Positions 1 through 8,480 of a stretch of 38,823 nucleotides of DNA are shown in pieces (position 1 is the first letter of the stretch; every line of letters begins with the position of its first letter). The translations under genes and the position numbers were made by a program. The notes under the pieces were generated by a model. The model did no database searches and had not been told where the DNA came from. It saw only the letters and a program-made list of their open reading frames with translations. This stretch comes from Cytophagales bacterium. GTDB taxonomy: Bacteria > Bacteroidota > Bacteroidia > Cytophagales > Spirosomataceae. The stretch is taken from assembly GCA_004292855.1 (NCBI GenBank), contig RDXN01000084.1, forward strand, positions 1-38,823, read 5' to 3'.

Positions 1-51
1 GCCAAAGCTACTGAGCAAGTAGTCGGTGTAGAGGTCTAGAGTGGTCTGCAT
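1..51 (-). CDS. N-terminus of a probable transposase (partial, cut by window edge)
   Basis: Seventeen codons read leftwards from an ATG at 51 and run off the window. The peptide starts MQTTLDLYTDYLLSSFG, which resembles from memory the N-terminus of IS transposases common in Bacteroidetes. That recognition rests on 17 residues only, so it is tentative. No terminal inverted repeat can be defined because most of the element lies outside. If correct, the sequence between 52 and about 90 would be the outer non-coding end of the insertion sequence. Confidence 0.4.
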   Translation of the reverse strand, partial: MQTTLDLYTDYLLSSFG

Positions 52-90
52 ACTCAAAATTAAACTAGCCGCCGGAATGGTGGCGTAACA

Positions 91-270
91 TCAGTTATAA
101 TTGTCTGCTTCGCCCCGTTTCTCATAAACCAGACCTATACTGTACTGCCACTCTGGCGAATTTTCGTCTGGCAAATCTATTTCCGTGTCAGATAGAGGGA
201 CCTCGACGCTGGACGCATTGTCTTTGTTTTGCTTTATATAGTTACGAAGCCAATTCCGAAAAATGCTCAT
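91..270 (-). CDS. Small hypothetical protein, 59 aa
   Basis: An ATG at 270 opens a 59-residue frame ending in TGA at 91-93. The protein begins MSIFRNWLRNYIKQNK and continues with an acidic segment (EVPLSDTEIDLPDENSPEW), ending EKRGEADNYN. I do not recognise a family. There is no signal peptide or membrane segment. It lies 16 bp downstream of the M50-like protease gene on the same strand, so the two could be co-transcribed. The region is more AT-rich than most of the window and is bordered by a possible transposase, so this may also be a fragment of an accessory gene. Confidence 0.4.
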   Translation of the reverse strand: MSIFRNWLRNYIKQNKDNASSVEVPLSDTEIDLPDENSPEWQYSIGLVYEKRGEADNYN

Positions 271-286
271 GGGTGGGGCAGATAGG

Positions 287-811
287 TTAAATGTTAGCCT
301 GTGCTTCTTTGATACTCCGGTATTGCCTCAGTTGGTAGGCATCACTATACAGCCGCGCCCCATTGTCATATTCGATGATCACCTCCCGACCCAAATTATA
401 AAACAGATCATGGATAGCAGAAATCAGAAAAACGCCCATCAGCAAACTCCCCGTAGAGGAGTAGTCGGAAACGAACAGGGTTATACATACAACGGCAACA
501 ACAAACGACGCTACCGGACCACAGGTAACAACCGTAATCTTCTGATCGAGTGTAAGTTCCGCTTCGGGTCGACACAATCCACCACGAGCAAACAGGTTCC
601 AGCAGAACCAAATCTTCAAGCGACCAATCTTAAACCAGAAGCTATCATCCTCATCGCCGTAGCTTCCCACGAATATCTCAACCGAAGCGTTGCGGTCGTA
701 GTACAAAGCAGGTAAGGCGTGGCCTAACTCGTGGAAAAAGATTGTTATTGGGCGGACTAAAAAACCGAGAAACGGATAAGCCAGCAACGAGACAAAGAAT
801 AACCCAAGCAT
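287..811 (-). CDS. M50-like membrane zinc metalloprotease, 174 aa
   Basis: The frame could open with TTG at 832, but the first ATG is at 811 and gives a hydrophobic N-terminus, so I use it. Residues 1-26 form a membrane segment leading directly into FFHELGHALPAL, an HExxH zinc motif at about residues 27-31. A second hydrophobic block follows CGPVASFVVAV, and a third lies at SSTGSLLMGVFLISAIHDLFYNLG. This arrangement, with HExxH inside a membrane helix and a later helix starting with a GP turn, is that of M50/site-2-protease-like proteins. The later NPDG/DG motif of classic members is not obvious, so activity is uncertain. The substrate is unknown. A TAnnTTTG box lies 18 bp upstream. Confidence 0.6.
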   Translation of the reverse strand: MLGLFFVSLLAYPFLGFLVRPITIFFHELGHALPALYYDRNASVEIFVGSYGDEDDSFWFKIGRLKIWFCWNLFARGGLCRPEAELTLDQKITVVTCGPVASFVVAVVCITLFVSDYSSTGSLLMGVFLISAIHDLFYNLGREVIIEYDNGARLYSDAYQLRQYRSIKEAQANI

Positions 812-829
812 AATAAAGTTGGAGTTAAG

Positions 830-837
830 CAAAAATA
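830..837 (-). promoter_or_regulatory. Candidate -7 box (TATTTTTG) for the M50-like gene
   Basis: On the minus strand TATTTTTG matches the Bacteroidetes -7 consensus TAnnTTTG and lies 18 bp upstream of the ATG at 811. No TTG is seen at the expected -33 distance, so the call rests on the -7 box alone. Confidence 0.4.
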
Positions 838-979
838 AAGTAACGAAAGATAGGAAAAAATACCTGTTTCGCCTTGTTGCTACTATCGTCTTTTTCGGAA
901 AGAGAATACGGTTTCATAATCGTTGCTTGTTTGGTCGACTGTCGACCCCTGATGGTGAATGGTTATCAAAATCGTCGTT

Positions 980-1888
980 TTAGTGATCGCCAAATCGTTT
1001 TTCGCCTGCTTTGATGGCTACCGCCAACCGGTTTTGTTTGGGTGGCAGCGGGCAGGTGGCAAACGGCGTGAAGGCACAGGGCGGGTTGATACTCTGATTG
1101 AAATCGAGCGTCACGAGGCCGTCACGACCGGGTGGTCTGTTGGCGTACAAAAACCGCCCAGAGCCGTAGGTGTCGTGGGCGTTGGTTTCGTCGGCAAACA
1201 AGATGAACAGTTTTTCGCCCTCGGCAACGGCGTCGAGTCGGTGCGTTTTTCCGGCTAGTTCAAATACGAGCGTGCCCACAAGCGGCTGTTGCGACGTTTG
1301 GCCCGTCACGTCCAGAATCGGGATGGTCGGGGCGGTCCGACGGGTCGGAGCGGTCGGTGCTTCGAGCCGGGCTTGGACGCGGTAAGTTTCGTCGGTGGGG
1401 AACCGGTCGATGCCTTTGAATGCTTGTAGGAACGGGCTTTCGAGGTCGCGTAGGCGGATGGCGTAGCGGTTGCCACGTTTGATGACAAACCACCGCAACG
1501 AGCCGTATGATAGCGTCACCGGCTTTGTTTGATCTGGCCGAAAGAGCGTCTGTGCGGGCGAAACGGGTTGTCCGTCGGCGCGTATATCGGCTCCCGCGAC
1601 GCCTTCAAACGCAACGGTACCATCGGTGAGTCGGATAGTGCCGAGCCGGGCCGGAGCCTTGCCGGGCGGAAACACGAGGTCGTTATCGGTGTCGCTGCCC
1701 ACCGTGTTGTTGCCCTCATTGAGCCAGAATAAGCCCGCCAGATTCAACCAGCCAGATTCGCTTTTGAGCGAGGCAATCCGGGCCTTGTGCCATTGTTCAA
1801 TCTCGGCTTTGTACCCCGGTTCGTCGGCTCGGAAACCCACGACCAAAACCAGGAGCAGGCCCCACAAAAGTATTGTGTTGTGTCTCAT
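980..1888 (-). CDS. DUF1684 domain protein, secreted, 302 aa
   Basis: The protein has an N-terminal hydrophobic export segment (about residues 6-20). The rest is a DUF1684 domain: ESGWLNLAGLFWLNEGNNTVGSD near the start, WFVIKRGNRYAIRLRDLESP in the middle, then FKGIDRFPTDE, and the characteristic end YGSGRFLYANRP...NPPCAFTPFATCPLPP. Length and motif order match the family, so the gene looks intact. The biochemical role of DUF1684 is not established, and I assign none. It is transcribed divergently from the aminotransferase gene with only 53 bp between start codons. The upstream promoter is very close to the ATG, so the mRNA may have almost no leader. Confidence 0.85.
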   Translation of the reverse strand: MRHNTILLWGLLLVLVVGFRADEPGYKAEIEQWHKARIASLKSESGWLNLAGLFWLNEGNNTVGSDTDNDLVFPPGKAPARLGTIRLTDGTVAFEGVAGADIRADGQPVSPAQTLFRPDQTKPVTLSYGSLRWFVIKRGNRYAIRLRDLESPFLQAFKGIDRFPTDETYRVQARLEAPTAPTRRTAPTIPILDVTGQTSQQPLVGTLVFELAGKTHRLDAVAEGEKLFILFADETNAHDTYGSGRFLYANRPPGRDGLVTLDFNQSINPPCAFTPFATCPLPPKQNRLAVAIKAGEKRFGDH

Positions 1889-1892
1889 CGTT

Positions 1893-1920
1893 CAAATATA
1901 GTCTGCAGAGCGATTGCCAA
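1893..1920 (-). promoter_or_regulatory. Bacteroidetes-type promoter of the DUF1684 gene
   Basis: On the minus strand a TTG (1918-1920) is followed after 17 bp by TATATTTG (1893-1900), matching the TTG / TAnnTTTG promoter consensus. Only 4 bp separate the -7 box from the ATG at 1888. Transcription would therefore begin at or next to the start codon. The element overlaps the upstream region of the divergent aminotransferase gene. Confidence 0.6.
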
Positions 1921-1941
1921 AAAATAGTATCTTGCCGCTCT

Positions 1942-3120
1942 ATGTCCGTTGCTCGTACGATTCCTCCTCTGCCCGACAAACTACCCGCCGTAGGTACAAC
2001 TATTTTCACCGTCATGTCGAAGTTGGCCCTCGACGTAGGTGCGTTGAACCTGTCGCAGGGGTTTCCGAATTTCCCCGCCGACCCCGCCCTACTCGACCTT
2101 GTTGCCGAGGCCATGCGCCAACACCACAACCAATATGCACCCATGCCAGGGGTACCTCTGTTGCGCGAGGCCATTGCCCAAAAAACCCTGCGCGACTACG
2201 CTGTTCTGTACGACCCCACCGACGAAATCACCGTAACCTCCGGGGCTACCGAGGCCCTGTTTGCCGCCATTACGACGGTGGTGCAACCGGGCGACGAAGT
2301 GATTGTATTTGAACCGGCCTACGATAGTTATGTCCCCGACATTGAACTCAACGGCGGCAAGCCGGTGTACGTTTCGCTCGCCCCGCCCACCTACGCCATC
2401 GACTGGGACGAGGTGCGGGCCAAAATCACCTCCCGCACCCGGCTCATTATTGTAAACACGCCCCACAACCCCACCGGGCGGGTCTGGACGCAGGACGACG
2501 TGAACCAATTAGCCGCCATCGCCGAGGAACATAACCTGTTCGTTATCAGCGACGAAGTATACGAGCATATTTTGTTCGATGGGCGCCAACATCACTCCCT
2601 CATGACCAACCCCAGCCTGCGCGAACGAACGTTTGTGTGCGGGTCGTTTGGTAAGACGTTCCACACAACAGGCTGGAAAATTGGCTACTGCCAAGCTCCA
2701 AAAGTACTCACGGCGGCATTCCGAAAAATTCATCAGTTTGTCACGTTCAGCGTACCAACGCCCATGCAATACGCCTTTGCCCACTACCTGGAACAACCCG
2801 AACGCTACCAAACTCTGCCCGCTTTCTACGAAGCCAAACGCGACCTGTTTCTGGCGGCCATTGCCAACTCGCGGTTTACCTTGGTTCCAACTGAAGGAAC
2901 ATTTTTCCAGACCGTCTCCTACGCCGATATCACGACTGAACACGACGCCGATTTGGCCGTTCGTCTGACGCACGAAATTGGGGTGGCTTCTATACCCCTC
3001 TCAGTCTTTTATCACGACAAGCGCGACTACCATATGCTCCGGTTTTGCTTCGCTAAAGACGACGCAACCCTACAGGAAGCCGGACAGCGATTAACCCAAT
3101 GGGGAAGTCATATGACGTAG
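1942..3120 (+). CDS. Class I/II PLP-dependent aminotransferase, methionine/kynurenine type, 392 aa
   Basis: This is a fold-type I aminotransferase resembling methionine aminotransferase (YbdL) and kynurenine aminotransferases. Visible motifs are NLSQGFPNFPAD (about 36-47), QYAPMPGVPLLREAIA, TSGATEALF, NTPHNPTG (about 172-179), ISDEVYEHI with the Asp that contacts the pyridine nitrogen (about 204), and GSFGKTFHTTGWKIGY with the PLP lysine at about 238. The frame is open upstream to 1873, but the ATG at 1942 places the protein at the normal family length and is preceded by a TATCTTGC box. It probably transfers the amino group of methionine or an aromatic amino acid to a 2-oxo acid in the cytoplasm. 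The exact substrate cannot be read from sequence. Confidence 0.88.
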   Translation: MSVARTIPPLPDKLPAVGTTIFTVMSKLALDVGALNLSQGFPNFPADPALLDLVAEAMRQHHNQYAPMPGVPLLREAIAQKTLRDYAVLYDPTDEITVTSGATEALFAAITTVVQPGDEVIVFEPAYDSYVPDIELNGGKPVYVSLAPPTYAIDWDEVRAKITSRTRLIIVNTPHNPTGRVWTQDDVNQLAAIAEEHNLFVISDEVYEHILFDGRQHHSLMTNPSLRERTFVCGSFGKTFHTTGWKIGYCQAPKVLTAAFRKIHQFVTFSVPTPMQYAFAHYLEQPERYQTLPAFYEAKRDLFLAAIANSRFTLVPTEGTFFQTVSYADITTEHDADLAVRLTHEIGVASIPLSVFYHDKRDYHMLRFCFAKDDATLQEAGQRLTQWGSHMT

Positions 3121-3223
3121 TTTCCGAAAAAAAATTTGTAAAGCTTCCCAATTTTCTGTCCGTATGCACTTAATTTTTGAACATTTTTGTACCGTAAAAT
3201 CACATTTATAACCAAGCCCACTA

Positions 3224-6121
3224 ATGCGCAACTGTTTACTTGCCCTATTACTGACGAGCCTAACGTTTATTTCGGCAGTCGCCCAAACCCAAATCGAGGG
3301 GGTTGTTATCAACCCTCTGAATGCAGCCCCCATCGCAGGGGCATCTGTGCAAATCAATGGCTCTTCCGAAGGAACAGTCACCAATAGTGAAGGTCGTTTT
3401 AAGCTTTCGACAAAACGGGATCTACCGTTGTCGATATTGGTCTCATCGGTTGGTTTCTACCGGCGCGATGTCGAGGTTACTCGCAACAACAACGATGCCG
3501 TTCGAGTCGAACTAACGGAGCAGATTTTTCTGGCCGACGAAGTGGTTGTTGCCGCGAGTCGTGTTGAGGAAAGCATCGTGAAAGCGGCCGTGACCGCCGA
3601 ACGACTCAATGCCCGACAGTTTCAGAACTCGCCAGCCGCCAACCCCTTCGATGCCCTCCAGAACCTGAAGGGCGTGGACCTGCTCACGCAGAGTTTGTCG
3701 TTCAAGTCGGTGAACCTCAGGGGCTTTGGGGCCAACAACAACAACCGCTTTGTGCAACTCACCGACGGTATGGACAACCGGTCGCCCGGTTTGGGCTTCG
3801 GTTTCGGTAGCGTGGCCGGTATTTCGGACCTCGACATCGAGAGCATCGAGATCATTCCGGGGGCATCGTCGGCCCTGTACGGCCCCGACGCCTTGCAGGG
3901 TATCATGCTCACCACGAGCAAGAACCCGTTCACCTATCAGGGTCTGAGCGCACAGGTAAAATTGGGAGCTAACAATGTGGGTAAAGACAACTTCGGACCG
4001 AAGGGTTTCTACGACGTGGGCTTCCGCTACGCTAAACAACTGGGCGATAAGTTTGCCATCAAGGTGAACTTCCAACGCCTACAGGGTACCGACTTCATCG
4101 CCGACGATTACGCCGACCGGTATCACCGGGGGCGCGACAATTTCTTCACCCGCGATGCCAGCCGGGGCAACGTAGCGACCGGCATCGGCTATGTGGGCAA
4201 CAACAACCCCAACTCGAACCTTCAGTATGACGGCGTGAATATCTACGGCGACGACTTCAACAACAACGGAGGCGTTCGTTTCCCCGTAGGTCACCCCCTT
4301 GCCGCCCTGCGGAATCAGTTGGTTACGCGCACCGGCTACACCGAGTTAGACCTGCTGGGCAACAATGGCCGGGTGTTTAACAACCGCGCCAATGTATCGC
4401 TGCACTACAAGATTGCCCGCAATGTGGAGGCTTCGCTGGGTTGGTATTACGGCAACGGAAACTTTATCCGTACGGCTGGCTTCCGCGAGTACTTCCCCGA
4501 TTATCGGCGCAATCAGTTCCGGGCCGAGATCAAAGGCGATAACTTCTTTGTGCGGGCCTACACGACCCAACAGAAGGCCGAAGGCTGGAACATCGGCCAA
4601 ACCGCCGTCAGTATCAATAACGCCTGGAAGCCACTGGCCACCTGGGGCAACTCGTTCTCAACAGCCTACGGGGCCAACAACGGCGATATTGCTGCCTCCC
4701 GCGCTGTGGCCGATCAGGGTCGTTTTATGCCCGGGTCGAGCCAGTTCAACACGGTTCGCGACCTGATTTCCGGCACGTGGGTCAACGAAACGGTCAGCGT
4801 ACCGGGGTTGGGCAACACGGCGGGTCGGCGGTTTCGCGACAATAGTCAGATGTTCCACTATGAGGGCATGTATAACTTCAAAAACCAGATTCGGTTTGCC
4901 GACGTAATCGTGGGTGGCAGCATCCGGCGGTTCCTGCTCGAATCGGGTGGAACAGCGTTCCCGCGCAAACCCGATGGCTCTGAGTTTACGATCAACGAAT
5001 ATGGTGCTTACATGCAGATTGCCAAAGAGTTGCAACTCGGATCGGTGGGCAATGGTCAGGCCGTGACGTTCAAGCCTACGGTAGCCATTCGGTACGATAA
5101 GAACCAATATTTCAACGGTGGATTTACGCCCCGTGCATCGGGTGTGTTCAGTATCGGGCAGCACAACTTCCGGGGGTCGTGGCAGTCGGCCTTCCGTAAC
5201 CCCGCGCCGGGTCAGTTGCTGGCGTTCCCGGCCCGGGCTACTGACGCGGGCGAAGTGGGTGGTAGTCAGGCGGCAGTTGACGGGGCCAACCTGATCTCGA
5301 ACCGACCTTATTTCGAGAACGACGTTCAGAACTTCATTGCAGGCCGCATTACGGAGCAGCAACTCCGCGACCTGGCGTATCAGCCCCAGCCCGGCAACTT
5401 CACAACCGAGAAAATCCGTACGTGGGAGGTTGGCTACAAAGCGTTGATCAAGAACCGCCTGTTTGTCGATGCCTTCCTGTTCCGTAGTCGCTATACCGAT
5501 TTCATTGCCGCCCAGAACATGCGTCAGCCACTGAGCGGGCAGATAACCGACGTTCGGACACCAGGATCGTTTAGAACCTTACAGGTGAACTACAACAACT
5601 TCAACGAGATTTTTGTGAACGGCATGGGCTTTGGCCTGGAGTATGGCCTGGGTAAAGGCTACAGCGTTAGCGGCAACTACGCCCGTCAGGTGGGCCTCAT
5701 TACGCTGCGCGATGCACGGGGCAATGTCATTAACAATGCAGCCGGTGAAGGTATCGTAGAGCGTAAAATGAGCGATCCCGACGTGGCGCAGGCTGGTCGT
5801 AACTTCTTTATCTCGCCCGAAAACCGCTACAACATCAGCCTGAGCAACCCCCGCGTGAATGGTGGCAACATGGGTTTCAATATCACTTACCGCTGGACCG
5901 ACAAGATGTGGGTAGAGCAGGGCACTACAGCGGGCGACATCTGGCTGCCCTCGTGGAGCACGCTCGACGCGCAGGTTAGCTACCGGCTCAAAGCCGCCAA
6001 GTCGGTTGTTAAATTGGGAGCCAACAACATTCTGAACAAATATTACTCGCAGGGCTACGGCCTGGCGCAGATCGGCGGGCTGTACTACATCAGCCTGACG
6101 TTCGACGATTTGCTGCGGTAG
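3224..6121 (+). CDS. TonB-dependent outer-membrane receptor, 965 aa
   Basis: A signal peptide (residues 1-20, ending SAVAQ) is followed by a carboxypeptidase-D regulatory-like domain (about 22-105, IEGVVINPLNAAPIAGASVQ). Next comes a plug domain (about 115-230, with LRGFGANNNNRFVQLTDGMD and SIEIIPGASSALYGPDALQG), then a long beta-barrel ending in an aromatic, amphipathic strand (YYISLTFDDLLR), as expected for BAM-inserted barrels. It should import a substrate too large for porins, using TonB energy. The ligand is unknown: there is no SusD partner next to it, which argues against a typical glycan locus. The next gene starts after a strong terminator, so it is probably monocistronic. Confidence 0.9.
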   Translation: MRNCLLALLLTSLTFISAVAQTQIEGVVINPLNAAPIAGASVQINGSSEGTVTNSEGRFKLSTKRDLPLSILVSSVGFYRRDVEVTRNNNDAVRVELTEQIFLADEVVVAASRVEESIVKAAVTAERLNARQFQNSPAANPFDALQNLKGVDLLTQSLSFKSVNLRGFGANNNNRFVQLTDGMDNRSPGLGFGFGSVAGISDLDIESIEIIPGASSALYGPDALQGIMLTTSKNPFTYQGLSAQVKLGANNVGKDNFGPKGFYDVGFRYAKQLGDKFAIKVNFQRLQGTDFIADDYADRYHRGRDNFFTRDASRGNVATGIGYVGNNNPNSNLQYDGVNIYGDDFNNNGGVRFPVGHPLAALRNQLVTRTGYTELDLLGNNGRVFNNRANVSLHYKIARNVEASLGWYYGNGNFIRTAGFREYFPDYRRNQFRAEIKGDNFFVRAYTTQQKAEGWNIGQTAVSINNAWKPLATWGNSFSTAYGANNGDIAASRAVADQGRFMPGSSQFNTVRDLISGTWVNETVSVPGLGNTAGRRFRDNSQMFHYEGMYNFKNQIRFADVIVGGSIRRFLLESGGTAFPRKPDGSEFTINEYGAYMQIAKELQLGSVGNGQAVTFKPTVAIRYDKNQYFNGGFTPRASGVFSIGQHNFRGSWQSAFRNPAPGQLLAFPARATDAGEVGGSQAAVDGANLISNRPYFENDVQNFIAGRITEQQLRDLAYQPQPGNFTTEKIRTWEVGYKALIKNRLFVDAFLFRSRYTDFIAAQNMRQPLSGQITDVRTPGSFRTLQVNYNNFNEIFVNGMGFGLEYGLGKGYSVSGNYARQVGLITLRDARGNVINNAAGEGIVERKMSDPDVAQAGRNFFISPENRYNISLSNPRVNGGNMGFNITYRWTDKMWVEQGTTAGDIWLPSWSTLDAQVSYRLKAAKSVVKLGANNILNKYYSQGYGLAQIGGLYYISLTFDDLLR

Positions 6122-6140
6122 TTAATCGGGCTTATCAGAC

Positions 6141-6172
6141 AAAAAAGGGCGGGCAACAACCCGTCCTTTTTT
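6141..6172 (+). terminator. Rho-independent terminator after the TonB receptor
   Basis: AAAAAAGGGCGGG, a 6-base loop and CCCGTCCTTTTTT form a GC-rich stem with one G-U pair, preceded by A6 and followed by T6. The A and T runs allow it to act in both directions. It lies 19 bp after the receptor stop codon. Confidence 0.85.
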
Positions 6173-6174
6173 GT

Positions 6175-6182
6175 TATCTTTG
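6175..6182 (+). promoter_or_regulatory. -7 box (TATCTTTG) of the toxin-antitoxin operon
   Basis: An exact TAnnTTTG match lies 16 bp before the antitoxin ATG and immediately after the terminator. No clear -33 TTG is seen at the usual spacing, because that region is occupied by the terminator stem. Confidence 0.5.
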
Positions 6183-6198
6183 AGCAAACGACCAAGCC

Positions 6199-6417
6199 AT
6201 GCTAACCACAATTGAAGCTACCTACGAAAACGGGCAGATTGTTTGGGATGAGCAACCGCCCGTTCAAGACAAAACCAAGATTTTAGTCACATTTATGACT
6301 ATTGATAAACCGTCAGTATCTACCAATGTTGTTCGGTTCGGTTCGCTCAAAGGCAAAATCAGTATTCCAGATGATTTTAATGAGCCGTTAGATGACCTTA
6401 AAGACTATATGTACTGA
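6199..6417 (+). CDS. Antitoxin of a VapBC-type toxin-antitoxin pair, 72 aa
   Basis: The N-terminus MLTTIEATYENGQIVWDEQPPV is the beta-strand start seen in small AF2212/UPF0165-like antitoxins, which bind DNA. The C-terminus GSLKGKISIPDDFNEPLDDLKDYM is the tail that typically wraps a PIN toxin. The stop codon is 2 bp before the toxin ATG, the usual coupled arrangement. The protein should neutralise the PIN toxin and repress its own operon. The operon is visibly more AT-rich than its neighbours, consistent with acquisition by transfer. Confidence 0.8.
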   Translation: MLTTIEATYENGQIVWDEQPPVQDKTKILVTFMTIDKPSVSTNVVRFGSLKGKISIPDDFNEPLDDLKDYMY

Positions 6418-6419
6418 TT

Positions 6420-6818
6420 ATGAATCTGCTTCTTGATACGGAAGTTTTGATATGGATTCAGACAAATAGTCCACGCATTTCAACGACTGCCCGCGAATAC
6501 TTACTTGACCCAAACGTTGTCAAATGGATCAGTGAAGTGAGTTTGTTTGAAATTGCTATCAAACAGAAAATCGGAAAACTTAACGAGTTTAATACCACAC
6601 TACCTGACTATATCAGGCAAGTTCAGAAAGATCACTTCCGCTTGCTGCCAATACGGAATCAACATATCACGGCCTATGCTCAGATACCTCTTTTTGAGGA
6701 ACACCGTGACCCGTTTGATCGTCTGATTCTAGCAACAGCCTTACACGAGCAATGGCCTGTGATGGCCTCAGATCGTAAATTCTCCTGGTACAACAACCTC
6801 ATTGAGGTTATCTGGTAA
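6420..6818 (+). CDS. vapC: VapC-type PIN-domain ribonuclease toxin, 132 aa
   Basis: A PIN domain spans the whole protein. Candidate metal-binding acidic residues are D6 (LLDTEVLIW), E44 (SLFEIAIKQKIGKL), D100 (DPFDRLILATAL) and D118 (SDRKF). These are in the order and spacing of VapC toxins, which cleave RNA and stop growth when the antitoxin is lost. The residue after DT is Glu instead of the common His, a minor variant. The stop lies 3 bp before the alpha-glucosidase ATG, so this toxin gene may be transcribed together with a metabolic gene. Confidence 0.85.
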   Translation: MNLLLDTEVLIWIQTNSPRISTTAREYLLDPNVVKWISEVSLFEIAIKQKIGKLNEFNTTLPDYIRQVQKDHFRLLPIRNQHITAYAQIPLFEEHRDPFDRLILATALHEQWPVMASDRKFSWYNNLIEVIW

Positions 6819-6821
6819 ACT

Positions 6822-8471
6822 ATGCCCGACATACGCTCTTCCGTTATTTACCAGATTTACCCCCGCTCCTTTGCTGACTCAAACGGTGATGGCATTGGCG
6901 ATTTGCGGGGAATTATTAGCAAGCTCGATTACCTGGCCGATCTCGGCGTGGACGTGCTCTGGCTGAGTCCTATTTTTCAGTCGCCCAACGCCGACAATGG
7001 CTACGACATTAGTGATTACGAAGCCATTATGCCCGAATTTGGCACGATGACCGATTTCGACGAACTACTGGCCCAAGCCCATCAGCGCGGCCTGCGCCTG
7101 ATTCTCGACCTCGTCGTGAACCACTCCTCCGACGAACACCGCTGGTTTCAGGAGAGCCGCAAAAGTAAAGACAACCCGTACCGGGATTATTATATTTGGC
7201 AGCCCCCCGGTGGGGGGCTACCAACCAACTGGCAATCGTTTTTCTCCGGCCCGGCCTGGGATCTGGACGAGACTACGGGCGAGTATTACCTGCACCTGTT
7301 TGCCAAAAAACAACCCGACCTGAACTGGGAAAACCCCGCGCTTCGGCAGGAGATTTACCGGATGATGCGGTTCTGGCTCGATAAGGGCGTGGACGGATTT
7401 CGGATGGACGTGATTCCATTTCTATCTAAGGATCAAGATTTCCCCGACTATCCCGAAGGCCGTTTTGGCGATCTGACCATCCATGCCAACGGCCCGCGCA
7501 TTCACGAGTTTCTGCACGAGATGCACCAGGAGGTTTTGGGCCATTACCCCTCGGTTATTACAGTAGGTGAAGGCTTCGGGGTTTCGGCAGAGCAGGCGAA
7601 CTTGTACGTGGGCGACCGGCGCGAGGAGTTGCAGATGATTTACCACTTCGATCATGCCGTGCCCCGCGAGGAACACCGTTTTCTGAACCCCGCCCCGGAG
7701 TTTACCCTGCCAGAGTTGAAGGCAATTTTTGCTAAATGGAACACGGCTTTGGACACGGGCGAGGACGCTCCGGGCTGGCAGAACATCTACTTTGGTAACC
7801 ACGACAACCCGCGCATACTCTCGCGCTTCGGCGACCCGGAGCGGTTCCACTACGAGTCGGCGACGGTGTTAGCGACGGTGTTGCTCACCCAACGTGGCAC
7901 ACCGAGCCTGTATCAGGGCGACGAACTGGGTATGAGCAACTGCCTGTTTGAAGATATCTCTGAGTTCGATGATATTCAGGTCAAAAACGCCTGGGCCGCC
8001 TTGGTGGCTCCCGATATGGACCCTGCCAAGCAAATGCAATTCCTGAAGACCGCCAACCGCATTGCCCGCGACCACGCCCGAACACCCATGCAATGGTCCG
8101 ACGCGCCCCACGCGGGCTTCACCACCGGCTCAACGACGTGGCTCAAGGTGAATCCAAACTACCCAACTGTGAATGCCGCCGGGCAGGATAGCCCCCCCCG
8201 GTCGGTGCTGAATTATTACCGCCAACTGCTGCGCTGGCGCAAACAAACGCCCACCCTCCACACCGGCACGTACCGCGACCTCCTGCCTGAACACCCCACG
8301 CTTTGGGCGTTTGAGCGGGCGCATGAGTCGGGCACGTTTGTGACGGTAGCTAACTTCTCAGAGGAGCGCGTCGTGCTCCCAGCAGAAGTTGAAGGGAAGG
8401 CTGTTTTAGGGAATTATGCCGAGCCAGACGGAGACCTTCGGGCGTGGGAAGTGCGGGTTTATGTTCATTGA
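6822..8471 (+). CDS. GH13 alpha-glucosidase / oligo-1,6-glucosidase-like, 549 aa
   Basis: The start VIYQIYPRSFADSNGDGIGDL is the hallmark of the GH13 oligo-1,6-glucosidase / alpha-glucosidase group. Conserved regions follow: DLVVNH (about 99-104), GFRMDVI with the nucleophile D196, VGEG with acid/base E250, and GNHDNPR with transition-state stabiliser D328. The C-terminal beta domain ends at ANFSEERVVL...VYVH. Full family length indicates an intact enzyme. It hydrolyses alpha-glucosidic bonds of short oligosaccharides, and no signal peptide means cytoplasmic action. No sugar transporter is adjacent. It starts 3 bp after the toxin stop codon and has no promoter of its own that I can see, which is unusual for this enzyme. 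Confidence 0.9.
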   Translation: MPDIRSSVIYQIYPRSFADSNGDGIGDLRGIISKLDYLADLGVDVLWLSPIFQSPNADNGYDISDYEAIMPEFGTMTDFDELLAQAHQRGLRLILDLVVNHSSDEHRWFQESRKSKDNPYRDYYIWQPPGGGLPTNWQSFFSGPAWDLDETTGEYYLHLFAKKQPDLNWENPALRQEIYRMMRFWLDKGVDGFRMDVIPFLSKDQDFPDYPEGRFGDLTIHANGPRIHEFLHEMHQEVLGHYPSVITVGEGFGVSAEQANLYVGDRREELQMIYHFDHAVPREEHRFLNPAPEFTLPELKAIFAKWNTALDTGEDAPGWQNIYFGNHDNPRILSRFGDPERFHYESATVLATVLLTQRGTPSLYQGDELGMSNCLFEDISEFDDIQVKNAWAALVAPDMDPAKQMQFLKTANRIARDHARTPMQWSDAPHAGFTTGSTTWLKVNPNYPTVNAAGQDSPPRSVLNYYRQLLRWRKQTPTLHTGTYRDLLPEHPTLWAFERAHESGTFVTVANFSEERVVLPAEVEGKAVLGNYAEPDGDLRAWEVRVYVH

Positions 8472-8480
8472 GCGTTTTTC

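Noticed and set aside
3224-6121. SusC/SusD glycan-uptake locus
   Set aside because: No SusD-like lipoprotein gene is adjacent and the neighbouring GH13 enzyme is cytoplasmic and separated by a terminator and a toxin-antitoxin pair.
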